Source: Anthoceros angustus (lineage: Eukaryota > Streptophyta > Anthocerotopsida > Anthocerotales > Anthocerotaceae). From it: DNA of 64,000 nucleotides. Both the position numbers and the translations under genes were made by a program. Location: contig VJWM01000280.1 in the NCBI GenBank assembly GCA_010909165.1, positions 62,001-126,000 on the forward strand, given 5' to 3'. Of this stretch, positions 1-11,565 are shown one piece after another; positions within the stretch are counted from its first letter, which is position 1; every line of letters begins with the position of its first letter. Under the pieces are notes generated by a model that had not been told where the DNA came from, did not search any database, and saw only the letters and a list, made by a program, of their open reading frames with translations.

Positions 1-177
1 ATAATTAAAAAGTGGAATGTGTAGCCTTGAAATCGTTAACCCACGAGGGCTTTGGACAATGAGTGACTAAGCACAATGATTGTTTTTCAAACAAGAAAGG
101 ATTCCAGTGACCTTGAACCTTGACACCTTACGAGGGGCTTGTCCAATGTTTATGAATATATGTAAGTCGCATCCCTC

Positions 178-186
178 ATTTATATA
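178..186 (-). promoter_or_regulatory. TATA box of the TFIIB-like gene to the left of the window
   Basis: Minus-strand TATATAAAT. Its gene would start just left of base 1. The identical box recurs at 2733, 5282, 7810, 11757, 16390, 18931, 21503, 24776, 26403, 30439, 32977, 34615, 49227, 50120, 51086, 53281, 58441, 60344, 60918 and 61032 (low coordinate of each 9-mer). Confidence 0.6.
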
Positions 187-552
187 CCCAAGTTTTCCTT
201 GGCCCTTGGGAATCTTACGTGGAATTTTGCATCCCGAAACCCCCTAATTACCATGGGCCAAGGAACAATCATCCTTGGATTTCGTCATCCCCTTTTTTTC
301 CCCTTAAATTCGCCCCACTTCCTTCGAGGTTGATTCCGTCCTTGGACTTTGGCCTCACAAATTTTTCCACAAAGTTCTTCTTTCTCAGAACGCCGGGACG
401 CCAAGAGTCCGCTAGCCTACTTGCGCCTCGGGACGCCGGGAGTCTGCCGTCCTATTGGCGCACTCCCGGCACACCCGCAAGGCCAAGATGCACGGAGTCC
501 GTCGGCCTACCCGCACGATCGAGCCTCCCACTCCCCAATGCGACGTTCTCTC

Positions 553-570
553 GGCCCACGGTTTAGGGTT
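553..570 (-). promoter_or_regulatory. Telo-box next to a site II element
   Basis: On the minus strand AACCCTAAACC is followed six bases on by TGGGCC. In plants a telo-box paired with site II (TGGGCY) is typical of promoters of ribosomal-protein and other growth-linked genes. It lies about 380 bp upstream of the TATA box in the TFIIB direction and is kept in almost all units, for example near 3100, 5650, 8173, 16760, 19305, 21868, 30807, 34983, 45904, 53654 and 60700. Confidence 0.5.
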
Positions 571-864
571 ATCGGGCCTACCACTCCCGAGTCGCCGTCC
601 TTTCGGCCCTCCGTGAGACTTCTCACCGGTGAGTGCACGATGGCATCGTGCAATCCCGACCAGAATCGGTGAAGCTTGAGAAACCGTTTTAATTTTTGAA
701 AGTGTTTCGTAGAAAGGGCCTATGTAAATTAGCCTACTTGTACCAAATATCAAAGGCTATCGCGGTCAAGCTATGTTGGAGCTTGAAATGACAACTTGCA
801 TGCGAGAAGGAAAACTGAAGTCAACCAAGAACAACCTTTAGACTAAACCACATCCTTGTAGGCG

Positions 865-1056
865 GTGAAAACCAAGCGTGGGATGAAAACAATCACTACT
901 ATTCAAGTTTTGAAAAGGGTGGAGACCCCATTAAAAGCGTTGAGCGTTTTTAGAGGACTTAACTTTCTCGAAGGAGAAGCTCTTTTGCCCACCAAAATTT
1001 TCAAACCTCCTAGGAGCAAAGATTTGCATAGTACTAAATTGCAATCAAGAATGTAG
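865..1056 (+). other. Highly conserved small open frame in the spacer (63-67 codons)
   Basis: A plus-strand frame beginning MKTKRGMKTITTIQVLKRVE recurs nearly unchanged at 3411-3614, 5968-6171, 8475-8666, 13999-14202, 17073-17276, 22926-23129, 27080-27283, 27823-28026, 42441-42644, 43837-44040 and 46209-46412. Its product has no family I recognise. The DNA is conserved past the stop codon as well, so conservation alone does not show coding. This copy and 8475-8666 end in another frame because of one extra G. Confidence 0.2.
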
Positions 1057-1554
1057 GTCGCTAGAATGAAGGTGGCGAGATAGTCTAAAATCTTATGTGA
1101 AACGAGTCATGTCCATGCACACGATGTTTGATTTAACGTAAGCAAAAATCTTGTCACTAAAGGGCGTGGACGAAGGTCTTTTTCCAATCCATGAAGTCCA
1201 TCGGCAAACCTTTAACTTTGCATGGTCGGGAGTGTGCATGAGTGTAAGTGTTGGGAATGCGTGTTGATGACCGTGGAATGCGATGCGGATGTATGGATGG
1301 GCGCGGGTCGGATGCATAGGATTCAAACATTGGATTAATGGAGGAGTCTCGGTCACGGCAGCTATGTCGACTATGTGCGACGCGACATACTCCTCACATC
1401 ATTCTTGGCACCCGGGACAAACATTTGACCCCTTGCTTCAAGCATAACAAATTGGCCGTCATAATGCACATCTATTGATACATTTAATTTTACGTAGTGA
1501 GAAAAAGTCACGACCATGCGCATGCTAGTATGTGAGCTCAAGCACACAGCTGAG

Positions 1555-2541
1555 CTATTTGATTGAAGGCAAGTTCACAACAGATAATCTAAGGCTCAAT
1601 TCGAGCTCTTCCAAACAAAAATTCCCACTTTGCAAAAACCATGCCGGTACTATAACGGATGCATGCGGACGCAAAAATCGGTAAGTGCTCTTGAGCGTAC
1701 TCACCGCCACATTACATCGTCGGCAATGCTCTTGAGCGAGCTGCAGTTCCCTCGAGATCTTCTGGACCATGTATATAACTCCGGTGACCGATCGTGGGAG
1801 CTTGGATATCGAATTTTGTTTTCCGAGGGCACTCACGGCTTGAAAGACAGCTCGCACTTCCTTGCGCATTTCGAGCTGGAACAAAAGCAGTCTTTGCAAA
1901 ATCCTTGGGCCGGATAGCTTTGGACGCGCACGGCGGATTTCCTCGGGTGCGCGGCTCGTCATGCACGGCCCTCATTTCTAGGAGGTCCACCAACTTCCCA
2001 ACAACCCCCTGGTCAAGGCTATAGCTGCGAGTACCCAAAGCCTCGTAGATTTCTTGCATTGACCGAGGAGTCCTTTCTTCTTTACAAGCCACGTACATAG
2101 CAGCAGCCACATACGTCTCTTCACAACTCCCTTTTCTCAAGACCCTCGCCTTCTTGTACAAGGAACTTGCCAATACCTGCGTGTTGTGCACAATTCTCAT
2201 TCTTTCTGCGAGCTCTGAAATCCTATCAAAGGCAGATATCAGGCTGCCGTCATGAGTGGGAACCCGTGCATTCGTGTTCCGCAGGTGTGGATGCAACCCA
2301 TTTTTCCTTGCGCTGTAGTGCGGATGCAAGTGGTTAGGCCAGCATGGTCGAGCAAGTCATCCGTGTCGTGGGGCGTCCCACACGCTCCTTCTCCTCGTGC
2401 TCGGTGTCATTATCGAACTTCCTATATTCCAAGGTTTCGTCGACACGACGTTCTTCTAACACTAGACCGCACTGCAAATGCTGCTCCACCTGTCCTCATA
2501 AATCTCTGTCTTTATCTTGCACTCTAGACATTTCACTCCAT
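1555..2541 (-). pseudogene. TFIIB-like gene, copy 1 (full length, frameshifted)
   Basis: General transcription factor IIB bridges TBP on the TATA box and RNA polymerase II in the nucleus. The minus strand reads a zinc-ribbon start (CLECKIKTEIYED), then CGLVLEERRVDETLEYRKF and a linker VGRP..TDDLLDHAGLTT. Cyclin fold 1 follows (ISAFDRISELAERMRIVHN, YVAAAMYVACKEERTPRS), then cyclin fold 2 (AIRPKDF, GVIYMV, NVAVSTLKSTYRFLRPHAS, IVPAWF). This matches TFIIB order and its usual length of about 310 residues, with no intron. The longest open stretch is 205 codons (1,712-2,329), covering cyclin 1 and the link into cyclin 2. The ATG at 2,541 is followed by TGA at codon 3 because one base is missing compared with copies 3 and 10. 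Later shifts near 1,960 break cyclin 2. It could be a real gene hidden by consensus errors. Confidence 0.85.
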
Positions 2542-2732
2542 ATTCTCATGTCCGAGATAATTAAAAAGTGGAATGTGTAGCCTTGAAATCGTTAACCCAC
2601 GAGGGCTTTGGACAATGAGTGACTAAGCACAATGATTGTTTTTCAAACAAGAAAGGATTCCAGTGACCTTGAACCTTGACACCTTACGAGGGCTTGTCCA
2701 ATGTTTATGAATATATGTAAGTCGCATCCCTC

Positions 2733-2741
2733 ATTTATATA
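2733..2741 (-). promoter_or_regulatory. TATA box of TFIIB copy 1
   Basis: TATATAAAT on the minus strand, about 190 bp upstream of the ATG at 2,541. A palindromic CCAAGG/CCTTGG cluster lies immediately upstream. Spacing suggests a leader of about 150-165 nt. Confidence 0.6.
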
Positions 2742-4149
2742 CCCAAGTTTTCCTTGGCCCTTGGGAATCTTACGTGGAATTTTGCATCCGAAACCCCTAA
2801 TTACCATGGGCCAAGGAACAATCATCCTTGGATTTCGTCATCCCTTTTTTCCCCCTTAAATTCGCCCCACTTCCTTGAGGTTGATTCCGTCCTTGGACTT
2901 TGGCCTCACAAATTTTTCCACAAAGTTCTTCTTTCTCGCCGGACGCCAAGAGTCCGCTAGCCTACTTGCGCCCTCGGGACGCCGGAGTCTGCCGTCCTAT
3001 TGGCGCACTCCGGCACACCAAGGCCAAGATGCACGGAGTCCGTCGGCCTACCCGCACGATCGAGCCTCCCACTCCCCAATGCGACGTTCTCTCGGCCCAC
3101 GGTTTAGGGTTATCGGGCCTACCACTCCCGAGTGCGCCGTCCTTTCGGCCCTCCGTGAGACTTCTCACCGGTGAGTGCACGATGGCGGTGTCGTGCAATC
3201 CCGACCAGAATCGTGAAGCTTGAGAAACCGCTTTTAATTTTTGAAAGTGTTTCGTAGAAAGGGCCTATGTAAATTAGCCTACTTGTACCAAATATCAAAG
3301 GCTATCGCATCAAGCTATGTTGGAGCTTGAAATGACAACTTGCATGCAGAGAAGGAAAATCAAGTCAACCAAGAACAACCTTTAGACTAAACCACATCCT
3401 TGTAGAGGCGGTGAAAACCAAGCGTGGGATGAAAACAATCACTACTATTCAAGTTTTGAAAAGGGTGGAGACCCCATTAAAAGCGTTGAGCGTTTTTAGA
3501 GGACTTAACTTTCTCAAGGAGAAGCTCTTTTGCCCACCAAAATTTTCAAACCTCCTAGGAGCAAAGATTTGCATAGTACTAAATTGCAATCAAGAATGTA
3601 GGTCGCTAGAATGAAGGTGGCGATAGTCTAAAATCTTATGTGAAACGAGTCATGTCCATGCACACGATGTTTGATTTAACGTAAGCAAAAATCTTGTCAC
3701 TAAAGGACGTGGACGACGAAGGTCTTTTTCCAATCCATGAAGTCCATCGGCAAACCTTTAACTTTGCATGGTCGGGAGTGTGCATGAGTGTAAGTGTTGG
3801 GAATGCGTGTTGACGATGCCGACCGTGGAATGCGATGCGGATGTATGGATGGGCGCGGGTCGGATGCATAGGATTCAAACATTGAGTTAATGGAGGAGTC
3901 TCGGTCACGGCAGCTATGTCGACTATGTGCGACGCGACATACTCCTCACATCATTCTTGGCACCGGGACAAACATTTGACCCCTTGCTTCAAAGCATAAC
4001 AAATTGGCCGTCATAATGCACATCTATTGATACATTGAATTTTACGTAGTGAGAAAAAGTCATGACCATCTGCATGCTAGTATGTGAGCTCAAGCACACG
4101 GTGAGCTATTTGATTGAAGGCAAGTTCACAAGATAATCTAAGGCTCAAT

Positions 4150-5091
4150 TCACGAGCTCTTCCAAACAAAAATTCCCACTTTGCAAAAACCATGCGGTAC
4201 TATAACGGATGCATGCGGACGCAAAAATCGGTAAGTGCTCTTGAGCGTACTCACCGCCACATTACATGCGTCGGCAATGCTCTTGAGCGAGCTGCAGTTC
4301 CCTCGAGATCTTAGACCATGTATATAACTCCGGTGACCGTGGGGAGCTTCGGATATCGAATTTTGTTTTCCGAGGGCACTCACTTGAAAGACCTCGCACT
4401 TCCTTGCGCATTTCGAGCTGGAACAAAGCAGTCTTTGCAAAAATCCTTGGGCGGATAGCTTTGACGCGGATTTCCTCGGGTCTGCTCGTCATGCACGGCC
4501 CTCATTTCTAGGAGGTCCACCAACTTCCCAACAACCCCTGGTCAAGGCTATAGCTGCAGTACCCAAAGCCTCGTAGATTTCTTGCATTGACCGAGGAGTC
4601 CTTTCTTCTTTACAAGCCACGTACATAGCAGCCACATACGTCTCTTCACAACTCCCTTTTCTCAAGACCTCGCCTTCTTGTACAAGGAACTTGCCAATAC
4701 TGCGTGTTGTGCACAATTCTCATTCTTTCTGCGAGCTCAAATCCTATCAAAGGCGGATATCAGTCTTGCATGAGTGGGAACCCGTGCATTCGTGTTCCGC
4801 AGTGTGGATGCAACCCATTTTCCTTGCGCTGTAGTGCGGATGCAAGTGGTTAGGCCAGCATGGTCGAGCAAGTCATCCGTGTCGTGGGGCGTCCCACACG
4901 CTCCTTCTCCTCGTGCTCGGTGTCATTATCGAACTTCCTATATTCCAAGGTTTCGTCGACACGACGTTCTTCTAACACTAGACCGCACTGCAAATGCTCT
5001 TGAGCGTACTCACCGCCACATTACATCGTCTCTTCACAACTCCCTTTTCTCAAGACCTCGCCTTCTTGCACTCTAGACATTTCGACTCCAT
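4150..5091 (-). pseudogene. TFIIB-like gene, copy 2 (zinc ribbon replaced by a patchwork)
   Basis: Both cyclin folds are recognisable, including KKG/KGSCEETYVAAMYVACKEE in fold 1 and NVAVSTLKSTYRFLRPHAS in fold 2. The start ATGGAGTCGAAATGTCTAGA (5,091 downward) is the in-frame version. After it about 75 bp (4,994-5,068) come from the cyclin-fold region, joined at short shared words, so the second half of the zinc ribbon is lost. Several 1-2 nt indels break the rest. A real gene would lack a working zinc ribbon. Confidence 0.8.
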
Positions 5092-5105
5092 ATTCTCGTC
5101 ACGAG

Positions 5106-7633
5106 ATAATTAAAAAGTGGAATGTGTAGCCTTGAAATCGTTAACCCACGAGGGCTTTGGACAATGAGTGACTAAGCACAATGATTGTTTTTCAAACAAG
5201 AAAGGATTCCAGTGACCTTGAACCTTGACACCTTACGAGGGCTTGTCCAATGTTTATGAATATATGTAAGTCGCATCCCTCATTTATATACCCAAGTTTT
5301 CCTTGGCCCTTGGGAATCTTACGTGGAATTTTGCATCCCGAAACCCCTAATTACCATGGGCCAAGGAACAATCATCCTTGGATTTCGTCATCCCTTTTTT
5401 CCCCCTTAAATTCGCCCCACTTCCTTCGAGGTTGATTCCGTCCTTGGACTTTGGCCTCACAAATTTTTCCACAAAGTTCTTCTTTCTCGAGCCGGACGCC
5501 AAGAGTCCGCTAGCCTACTGCGCCGGACGCCGGAGTCTGCCGTCCTATTGGCGCACTCCCGGCACACCCGCAAGGCCAAGATGCACGGAGTCCGTCGGCC
5601 TACCCGCACGATCGAGCCTCCCACTCCCCAATGCGACGTTCTCTCGGCCCACGGTTTAGGGTTATCGGGCCTACCACTCCCGAGTGCGCCGTCCTTTCGG
5701 CCCTCCCGTGAGACTTCTCACCGGTGAGTGCACGATGGCAGCTGTCGTGCAATCCCGACCCTGTAACTGGTGAAGCTTGAGAAACCGTTTTAATTTTTGA
5801 AAGTGTTTCGTAGAAAGGGCCTATGTAAATTAGCCTACTTGTACCAAATATCAAAGGCTATCGCAGTCAAGCTATGTTGGAGCTTGAAATGACAACTTGC
5901 ATGCAGAGAAGGAAAAGCAAGTCAACCAAGAACAACCTTTAGACTAAACCACATCCTTGTAGAGGCGGTGAAAACCAAGCGTGGGATGAAAACAATCACT
6001 ACTATTCAAGTTTTGAAAAGGGTGGAGACCCCATTAAAAGCGTTGAGCGTTTTTAGAGGACTTAACTTTCTCAAGGAGAAGCTCTTTTGCCCACCAAAAT
6101 TTTCAAACCTCCTAGGAGCAAAGATTTGCATAGTACTAAATTGCAATCAAGAATGTAGGTCGCTAGAATGAAGGTGGCGAGATAGTCTAAAATCTTATGT
6201 GAAACGAGTCATGTCCATGCACACGATGTTTGATTTAACGTAAGCAAAAATCTTGTCACTAAAGGGCGTGGACGGCGAAGGTCTTTTCAATCCATGAAGT
6301 CCATCGGCAAACCTTTAACTTTGCATGGTCGGGAGTGTGCATGAGTGTAAGTGTTGGGAATGCGTGTTGGCGATCGACCGTGGAATGCGATGCGGATGTA
6401 TGGATGGGCGCGGGTCGGATGCATAGGATTCAAACATTGGCTTAATGGAGGAGTCTCGGTCACGGCAGCTATGTCGACTATGTGCGACGCGACATACTCC
6501 TCACATCATTCTTGGCACCGGGACAAACATTTGACCCCTTGCTTCAAAGCATAACAAATTTGGCCGTCATAATGCACATCTATTGATACATTGAATTTTA
6601 CGTAGTGAGAAAAGTCACGACCATGCATGCTAGTATGTGAGCACAAGCACACATGAGCTATTTGATTGAAGGCAAGTTCACGCATAATCTAAGGCTCAAT
6701 TCACGAGCTCTTCCAAACAAAAATTCCCACTTTGCAAAAACCATGCCGGTACTATAACGGATGCATGCGGACGCAAAAATCGGTAAGTGCTCTTGAGCGT
6801 ACTCACCGCCACATTACATGCGTCGGCAATGCTCTTGAGCGAGCTGCACGGTTCCCTCGAGATCTTCTGAGACCATGTATATAACTCCGCGGTGACCGTG
6901 GGGAGCTTGGATATCGAATTTTTGTTTTCCGAGGCACTCACTTGAAAGACAGCTCTCGCACTTCCTTGCGCATTTCGAGCACAGAACAAAGCAGTCTGCA
7001 AAATCCTTGGGCGGATAGCTTTGACGCGACGGCGGATTTCCTCGGGTCCATGCACGGCCCTCATTTCTAGGAGGTCCACCAACTTCCCAACAACCCCTGG
7101 TCAAGGCTATAGCTGCAGTACCCAAAGCCTCGTAGATTTCTTGCATTGACCGAGAGTCCTTTCTTCTTTACAAGCCACGTACATAGCAGCCACATCGTCT
7201 CTTCACAACTCCCTTTTCTCAAGACCCTCGCCTTCTTGTACAAGGAACTTGCCAATACTGCGTGTTGTGCACAATTCTCATTCTTCTGCGAGCTCGAAAT
7301 CCTATCAAAGGCGGATATGTCATTGCCATGAGTGGGAACCCGTGCATTCGTGTTCCGCGGTGTGGATGCAACCCATTTTTCCTTGCGCTGTAGTGCGGAT
7401 GCAAGTGGTTAGGCCAGCATGGTCGAGCAAGTCATCCGTGTCGTGGGGCGTCCCACACGCTCCTTCTCCTCGTGCTCGGTGTCATTATCGAACTTCCTAT
7501 ATTCCAAGGTTTCGTCGACACGACGTTCTTCTAACACTAGACCGCACTGCAAATGCATCTCGGACTGCTGTCCTCATAAATCTGTCTTTATCTTGCACTC
7601 TAGACATTTCAGCTCCATATTCTCCGTCCCGAG
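5106..7633. repeat. Tandem array unit 3 (2,528 bp)
   Basis: Regular unit with all landmarks in order. It carries the TATA box (5,282-5,290) for TFIIB copy 2 and its own TFIIB copy at 6,696-7,618. Confidence 0.95.
6696..7618 (-). pseudogene. TFIIB-like gene, copy 3
   Basis: The start reads M-E-L-K-C-L-E-C in frame, giving the first zinc-binding CxxC. A 128-codon open stretch (6,696-7,082) covers cyclin fold 2 to the C-terminus: SLKSIADACNVAVSTLKSTY, then LRPHASVIVPAWF and the tail SGNFCLEELVN followed by a stop. This is the clearest natural C-terminus in the array and sets the protein length at about 300 residues. Indels at about 6,890-7,050 and in the zinc-ribbon/linker region break the frame. 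Confidence 0.82.
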
Positions 7634-9297
7634 ATAATTAAAAAGTGGAATGTGTAGCCTTGAAATCGTTAACCCACGAGGGCTTTGGACAATGAGTGAC
7701 TAAGCACAATGATTGTTTTTCAAACAAGAAAGGATTCCAGTGACCTTGAACCTTGACACCTTACGAGGGCTTGTCCAATGTTTATGAATATATGTAAGTC
7801 GCATCCCTCATTTATATACCCAAGTTTTCCTTGGCCCTTGGGAATCTTACGTGGAATTTTGCATCCGAAACCCCTAATTACCATGGGCCAAGGAACAATC
7901 ATCCTTGGATTTCGTCATCCCTTTTTTCCCCTTAAATTCCACTTCCTTCGAGGTTGATTCCGTCCTTGGACTTTGGCCTCACAAATTTTTCCACAAAGTT
8001 CTTCTTTCTCGAGCCGGACGCCAAGAGTCCGCTAGCCTACTTGCGCCCTCGGGACGCCGGAGTCTGCCGTCCTATTGGCGCACTCGGCACACCAAGGCCA
8101 AGATGCACGGAGTCCGTCGGCCTACCCGCGATCGAGCCTCCCACTCCCCAATGCGGCGTTCTCTCGGCCCACGGTTTAGGGTTATCGGGCCTACCACTCC
8201 CGAGTCGCCGTCCTTCGGCCCTCCGTGAGACTTCTCACCGGTGAGTGCACGATGGCGGTCGTGCAATCCCGACCAGAATCGTGAAGCTTGAGAAACCGTT
8301 TTAATTTTTGAAAGTGTTTCGTAGAAAGGGCCTATGTAAATTAGCCTACTTGTACCAAATATCAAAGGCTATCGCATCAAGCTATGTTGGAGCTTGAAAT
8401 GACAACTTGCATGCAGAGAAGGAAATCAAGTCAACCAAGAACAACCTTTAGACTAAACCACATCCTTGTAGGCGGTGAAAACCAAGCGTGGGATGAAAAC
8501 AATCACTACTATTCAAGTTTTGAAAAGGGTGGAGACCCCATTAAAAGCGTTGAGCGTTTTTAGAGGACTTAACTTTCTCGAAGGAGAAGCTCTTTTGCCC
8601 ACCAAAATTTTCAAACCTCCTAGGAGCAAAGATTTGCATAGTACTAAATTGCAATCAAGAATGTAGGTCGCTAGAATGAAGGTGGCGAGATAGTCTAAAA
8701 TCTTATGTGAAACGAGTCATGTCCATGCACACGATGTTTGATTTAACGTAAGCAAAAATCTTGTCACTAAAGGGCGTGGACGAAGGTCTTTTTCCAATCC
8801 ATGAAGTCCATCGGCAAACCTTTAACTTTGCATGGTCGGGAGTGTGCATGAGTGTAAGTGTTGGGAATGCGTGTTGACGATCGACCGTGGAATGCGATGC
8901 GGATGTATGGATGGGCGGGTCGGATGCATAGGATTCAAACATTGATTAATGGAGGGAGTCTCGGTCACGGCAGCTATGTCGACTATGTGCGACGCGACAT
9001 ACTCCTCACATCATTCTTGGCACCGGGGACAAACATTTGACCCCTTGCTTCAAAGAAGCATAACAAATTGGCCGTCATAATGCACATCTATTGATACATT
9101 GAATTTTACGTAGTGAGAAAAAGTCACGACCATGCATGCTAGTATGTGAGCACAAGCACACAGCTGAGCTATTTGATTGAAGGCAAGTTCACAGATAATC
9201 TAAGGCTCAATTCACGAGCTCTTCCAAACAAAAATTCCCACTTTGCAAAAACCATGCGGTACTATAACGGATGCATGCGGACGCAAAAATCGTAAGT

Positions 9298-10012
9298 GCT
9301 CTTTTGCCCACCAAAATTTTCAAACCTCCTAGGAGCAAAGATTTGCATAGTACTAAATTGCAATCAAGAATGTAGGTCGCTAGAATGAAGGTGGCGATAG
9401 TCTAAAATCTTATGTGAAACGAGTCATGTCCATGCACACGATGTTTGATTTAACGTAAGCAAAAATCTTGTCACTAAAGGGCGTGGACGACGAAGGTCTT
9501 TTTCCAATCCATGAAGTCCATCGGCAAACCTTTAACTTTGCATGGTCGGGAGTGTGCATGAGTGTAAGTGTTGGGAATGCGTGTTGACGATGCCGACCGT
9601 GGAATGCGATGCGGATGTATGGATGGGCGGGTCGGATGCATAGGATTCAAACATTGATTAATGGAGGGAGTCTCGGTCACGGCAGCTATGTCGACTATGT
9701 GCGACGCGACATACTCCTCACATCATTCTTGGCACCGGGGACAAACATTTGACCCCTTGCTTCAAAGAAGCATAACAAATTGGCCGTCATAATGCACATC
9801 TATTGATACATTGAATTTTACGTAGTGAGAAAAAGTCACGACCATGCATGCTAGTATGTGAGCACAAGCACACAGCTGAGCTATTTGATTGAAGGCAAGT
9901 TCACAACAGATAATCTAAGGCTCAATTCACGAGCTCTTCCAAACAAAAATTCCCACTTTGCAAAAACCATGCGGTACTATAACGGATGCATGCGGACGCA
10001 AAAATCGTAAGT
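9298..10012. repeat. Extra 715-bp copy of the spacer-to-TFIIB-tail block
   Basis: Starts GCTCTTTTGCCCACC at 9,298; the same join recurs at 10,013, so the period is 715 bp. It ends with the last 30-40 codons of a TFIIB-like sequence on the minus strand. Confidence 0.85.
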
Positions 10013-10635
10013 GCTCTTTTGCCCACCAAAATTTTCAAACCTCCTAGGAGCAAAGATTTGCATAGTACTAAATTGCAATCAAGAATGTAGGTCGCTAGAA
10101 TGAAGGTGGCGATAGTCTAAAATCTTATGTGAAACGAGTCATGTCCATGCACACGATGTTTGATTTAACGTAAGCAAAAATCTTGTCACTAAAGGGCGTG
10201 GACGACGAAGGTCTTTTTCCAATCCATGAAGTCCATCGGCAAACCTTTAACTTTGCATGGTCGGGAGTGTGCATGAGTGTAAGTGTTGGGAATGCGTGTT
10301 GACGATGCCGACCGTGGAATGCGATGCGGATGTATGGATGGGCGCGGGTCGGATGCATAGGATTCAAACATTGATTAATGGAGGGAGTCTCGGTCACGGC
10401 AGCTATGTCGACTATGCGACGCGACATACTCCTCACATCATTCTTGGCACCCGGGACAAACATTTGACCCCTTGCTTCAAAGAAGCATAACAAATTTGGC
10501 CGTCATAATGCACATCTATTGATACATTTAATTTTACGTAGTGAGAAAAAGTCACGACCATCTTGCATGCTAGTATGTGAGCACAAGCACACAGCTATTT
10601 GATTGAAGGCAAGTTCACAACAGATAATCTAAGGC

Positions 10636-11565
10636 TCAATTCACGAGCTCTTCCAAACAAAAATTCCCACTTTGCAAAAACCATGCCGGTACTATAACGG
10701 ATGCATGCGGACGCAAAAATCGGTAAGTGCTCTTGAGCGTACTCACCGCCACATTACATGCGTCGGCAATGCTCTTGAGCGAGCCGCAGTTCCTCGAGAT
10801 CTTCTGACCATGTATATAACTCCGGTGACCGTGGGGAGCTTGGATATCAATTTTTGTTTTCCGAGGGCACTCACGGCTTGAAAGACAGCTCTCGCACTTC
10901 CTTGCGCATTTCGAGCTGGAACAAAGCAGTCTTGCAAAATCCTTGGGCGGATAGCTTTGACGCCAAGACGGCGGATTTCCTCGGGTCTGTGACTCGTCAT
11001 GCACGGCCCTCATTTCTAGGAGGTCCACCAACTTCCCAACAACCCCTGGTCAAGGCTATAGCAGTACCCAAAGCCTCGTAGATTTCTTGCATTGACCGAG
11101 AGTCCTTTCTTCTTTACAAGCCACGTACATAGCAGCAGCCACATCGTCTCTTCACAACTCCCTTTTCTCAAGACCCTCGCCTTCTTGTACAAGGAACTTG
11201 CCAATACACCGTGTTGTGCACAATTCTCATTCTTCTGCGAGCTCGAAATCCTATCAAAGGCGGATATCAGTCCGTCATGAGTGGGAACCCGTGCATTCGT
11301 GTTCCGCGGTGTGGATGCAACCCATTTTTCCTTGCGCTGTAGTGCGGATGCAAGTGGTTAGGCCAGCATGGTCGAGCAAGTCATCCGTGTCGTGGGGCGT
11401 CCCACACGCTCCTTCTCCTCGTGCTCGGTGTCATTATCGAACTTCCTATATTCCAAGGTTTCGTCGATCGACGTTCTTCTAACACTAGACCGCACTGTGC
11501 AAAATCTCGCCTGCACTGTCCTCATAAATCTGTCTTTATCTTGCACTCTAGACATTTCACTCCAT
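10636..11565 (-). pseudogene. TFIIB-like gene, copy 4
   Basis: A 131-codon open stretch (10,636-11,031) covers the link into fold 2 and the end of the protein, including FLRPHASVIVPAWF and CLEELVN. Fold 1 is readable in 11,016-11,204 (ASSLYKKARVLRKGSCEET) but shifts frame after it. ATG GAG TGA at 11,565 ends the frame at codon 3. The zinc-ribbon region has an odd join (GCAAAATCTCGCC), so the second CxxC is uncertain. Confidence 0.8.

Larger units (their letters stand above)
1..2556. repeat. Tandem array unit 1 (2,556 bp)
   Basis: This reference unit starts at ATAATTAAAAAG and ends where the same word recurs at 2557. It holds the leader of the TFIIB-like gene lying left of the window (1-175), its TATA box (178-186), a CCTTGG-rich upstream region (190-540), a telo-box/site II pair (553-570), a spacer without a convincing gene (590-1,550) and a minus-strand TFIIB-like sequence (1,555-2,541). 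The spacer has long stretches that are almost unchanged in every unit. Confidence 0.95.
2557..5105. repeat. Tandem array unit 2 (2,549 bp)
   Basis: Regular unit. Its first 190 bp are the leader and TATA region for TFIIB copy 1. The TFIIB end carries a local patchwork at about 4,994-5,068, where pieces of the cyclin-fold region are copied into the zinc-ribbon region. Confidence 0.95.

Noticed and set aside
219-566. Plus-strand open frames of 100-166 codons across the promoter and TFIIB regions
   Set aside because: They are antisense to the recognisable minus-strand TFIIB sequence or its promoter, change frame from unit to unit, and match no family known to me.
562-570. Telomere repeat tract
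   Set aside because: TTTAGGG occurs once per unit, never in tandem, and lies beside a site II word, so a telo-box is the better reading.
1093-1356. Minus-strand spacer frame of 80-120 codons ending in KSNIVCMDMTRFT
   Set aside because: It recurs and at first looked like a C-terminal extension of TFIIB, but copy 3, 4 and 10 end with a stop after CLEELVN and no conserved domain is visible. Its length varies with the indels.
1680-1690. Plus-strand splice donors (GGTAAGT near 1,680, GTAAGT near 163 and 1,246)
   Set aside because: The GGTAAGT word lies antisense inside TFIIB fold 2, and no matching acceptors with coding exons could be followed on the plus strand.
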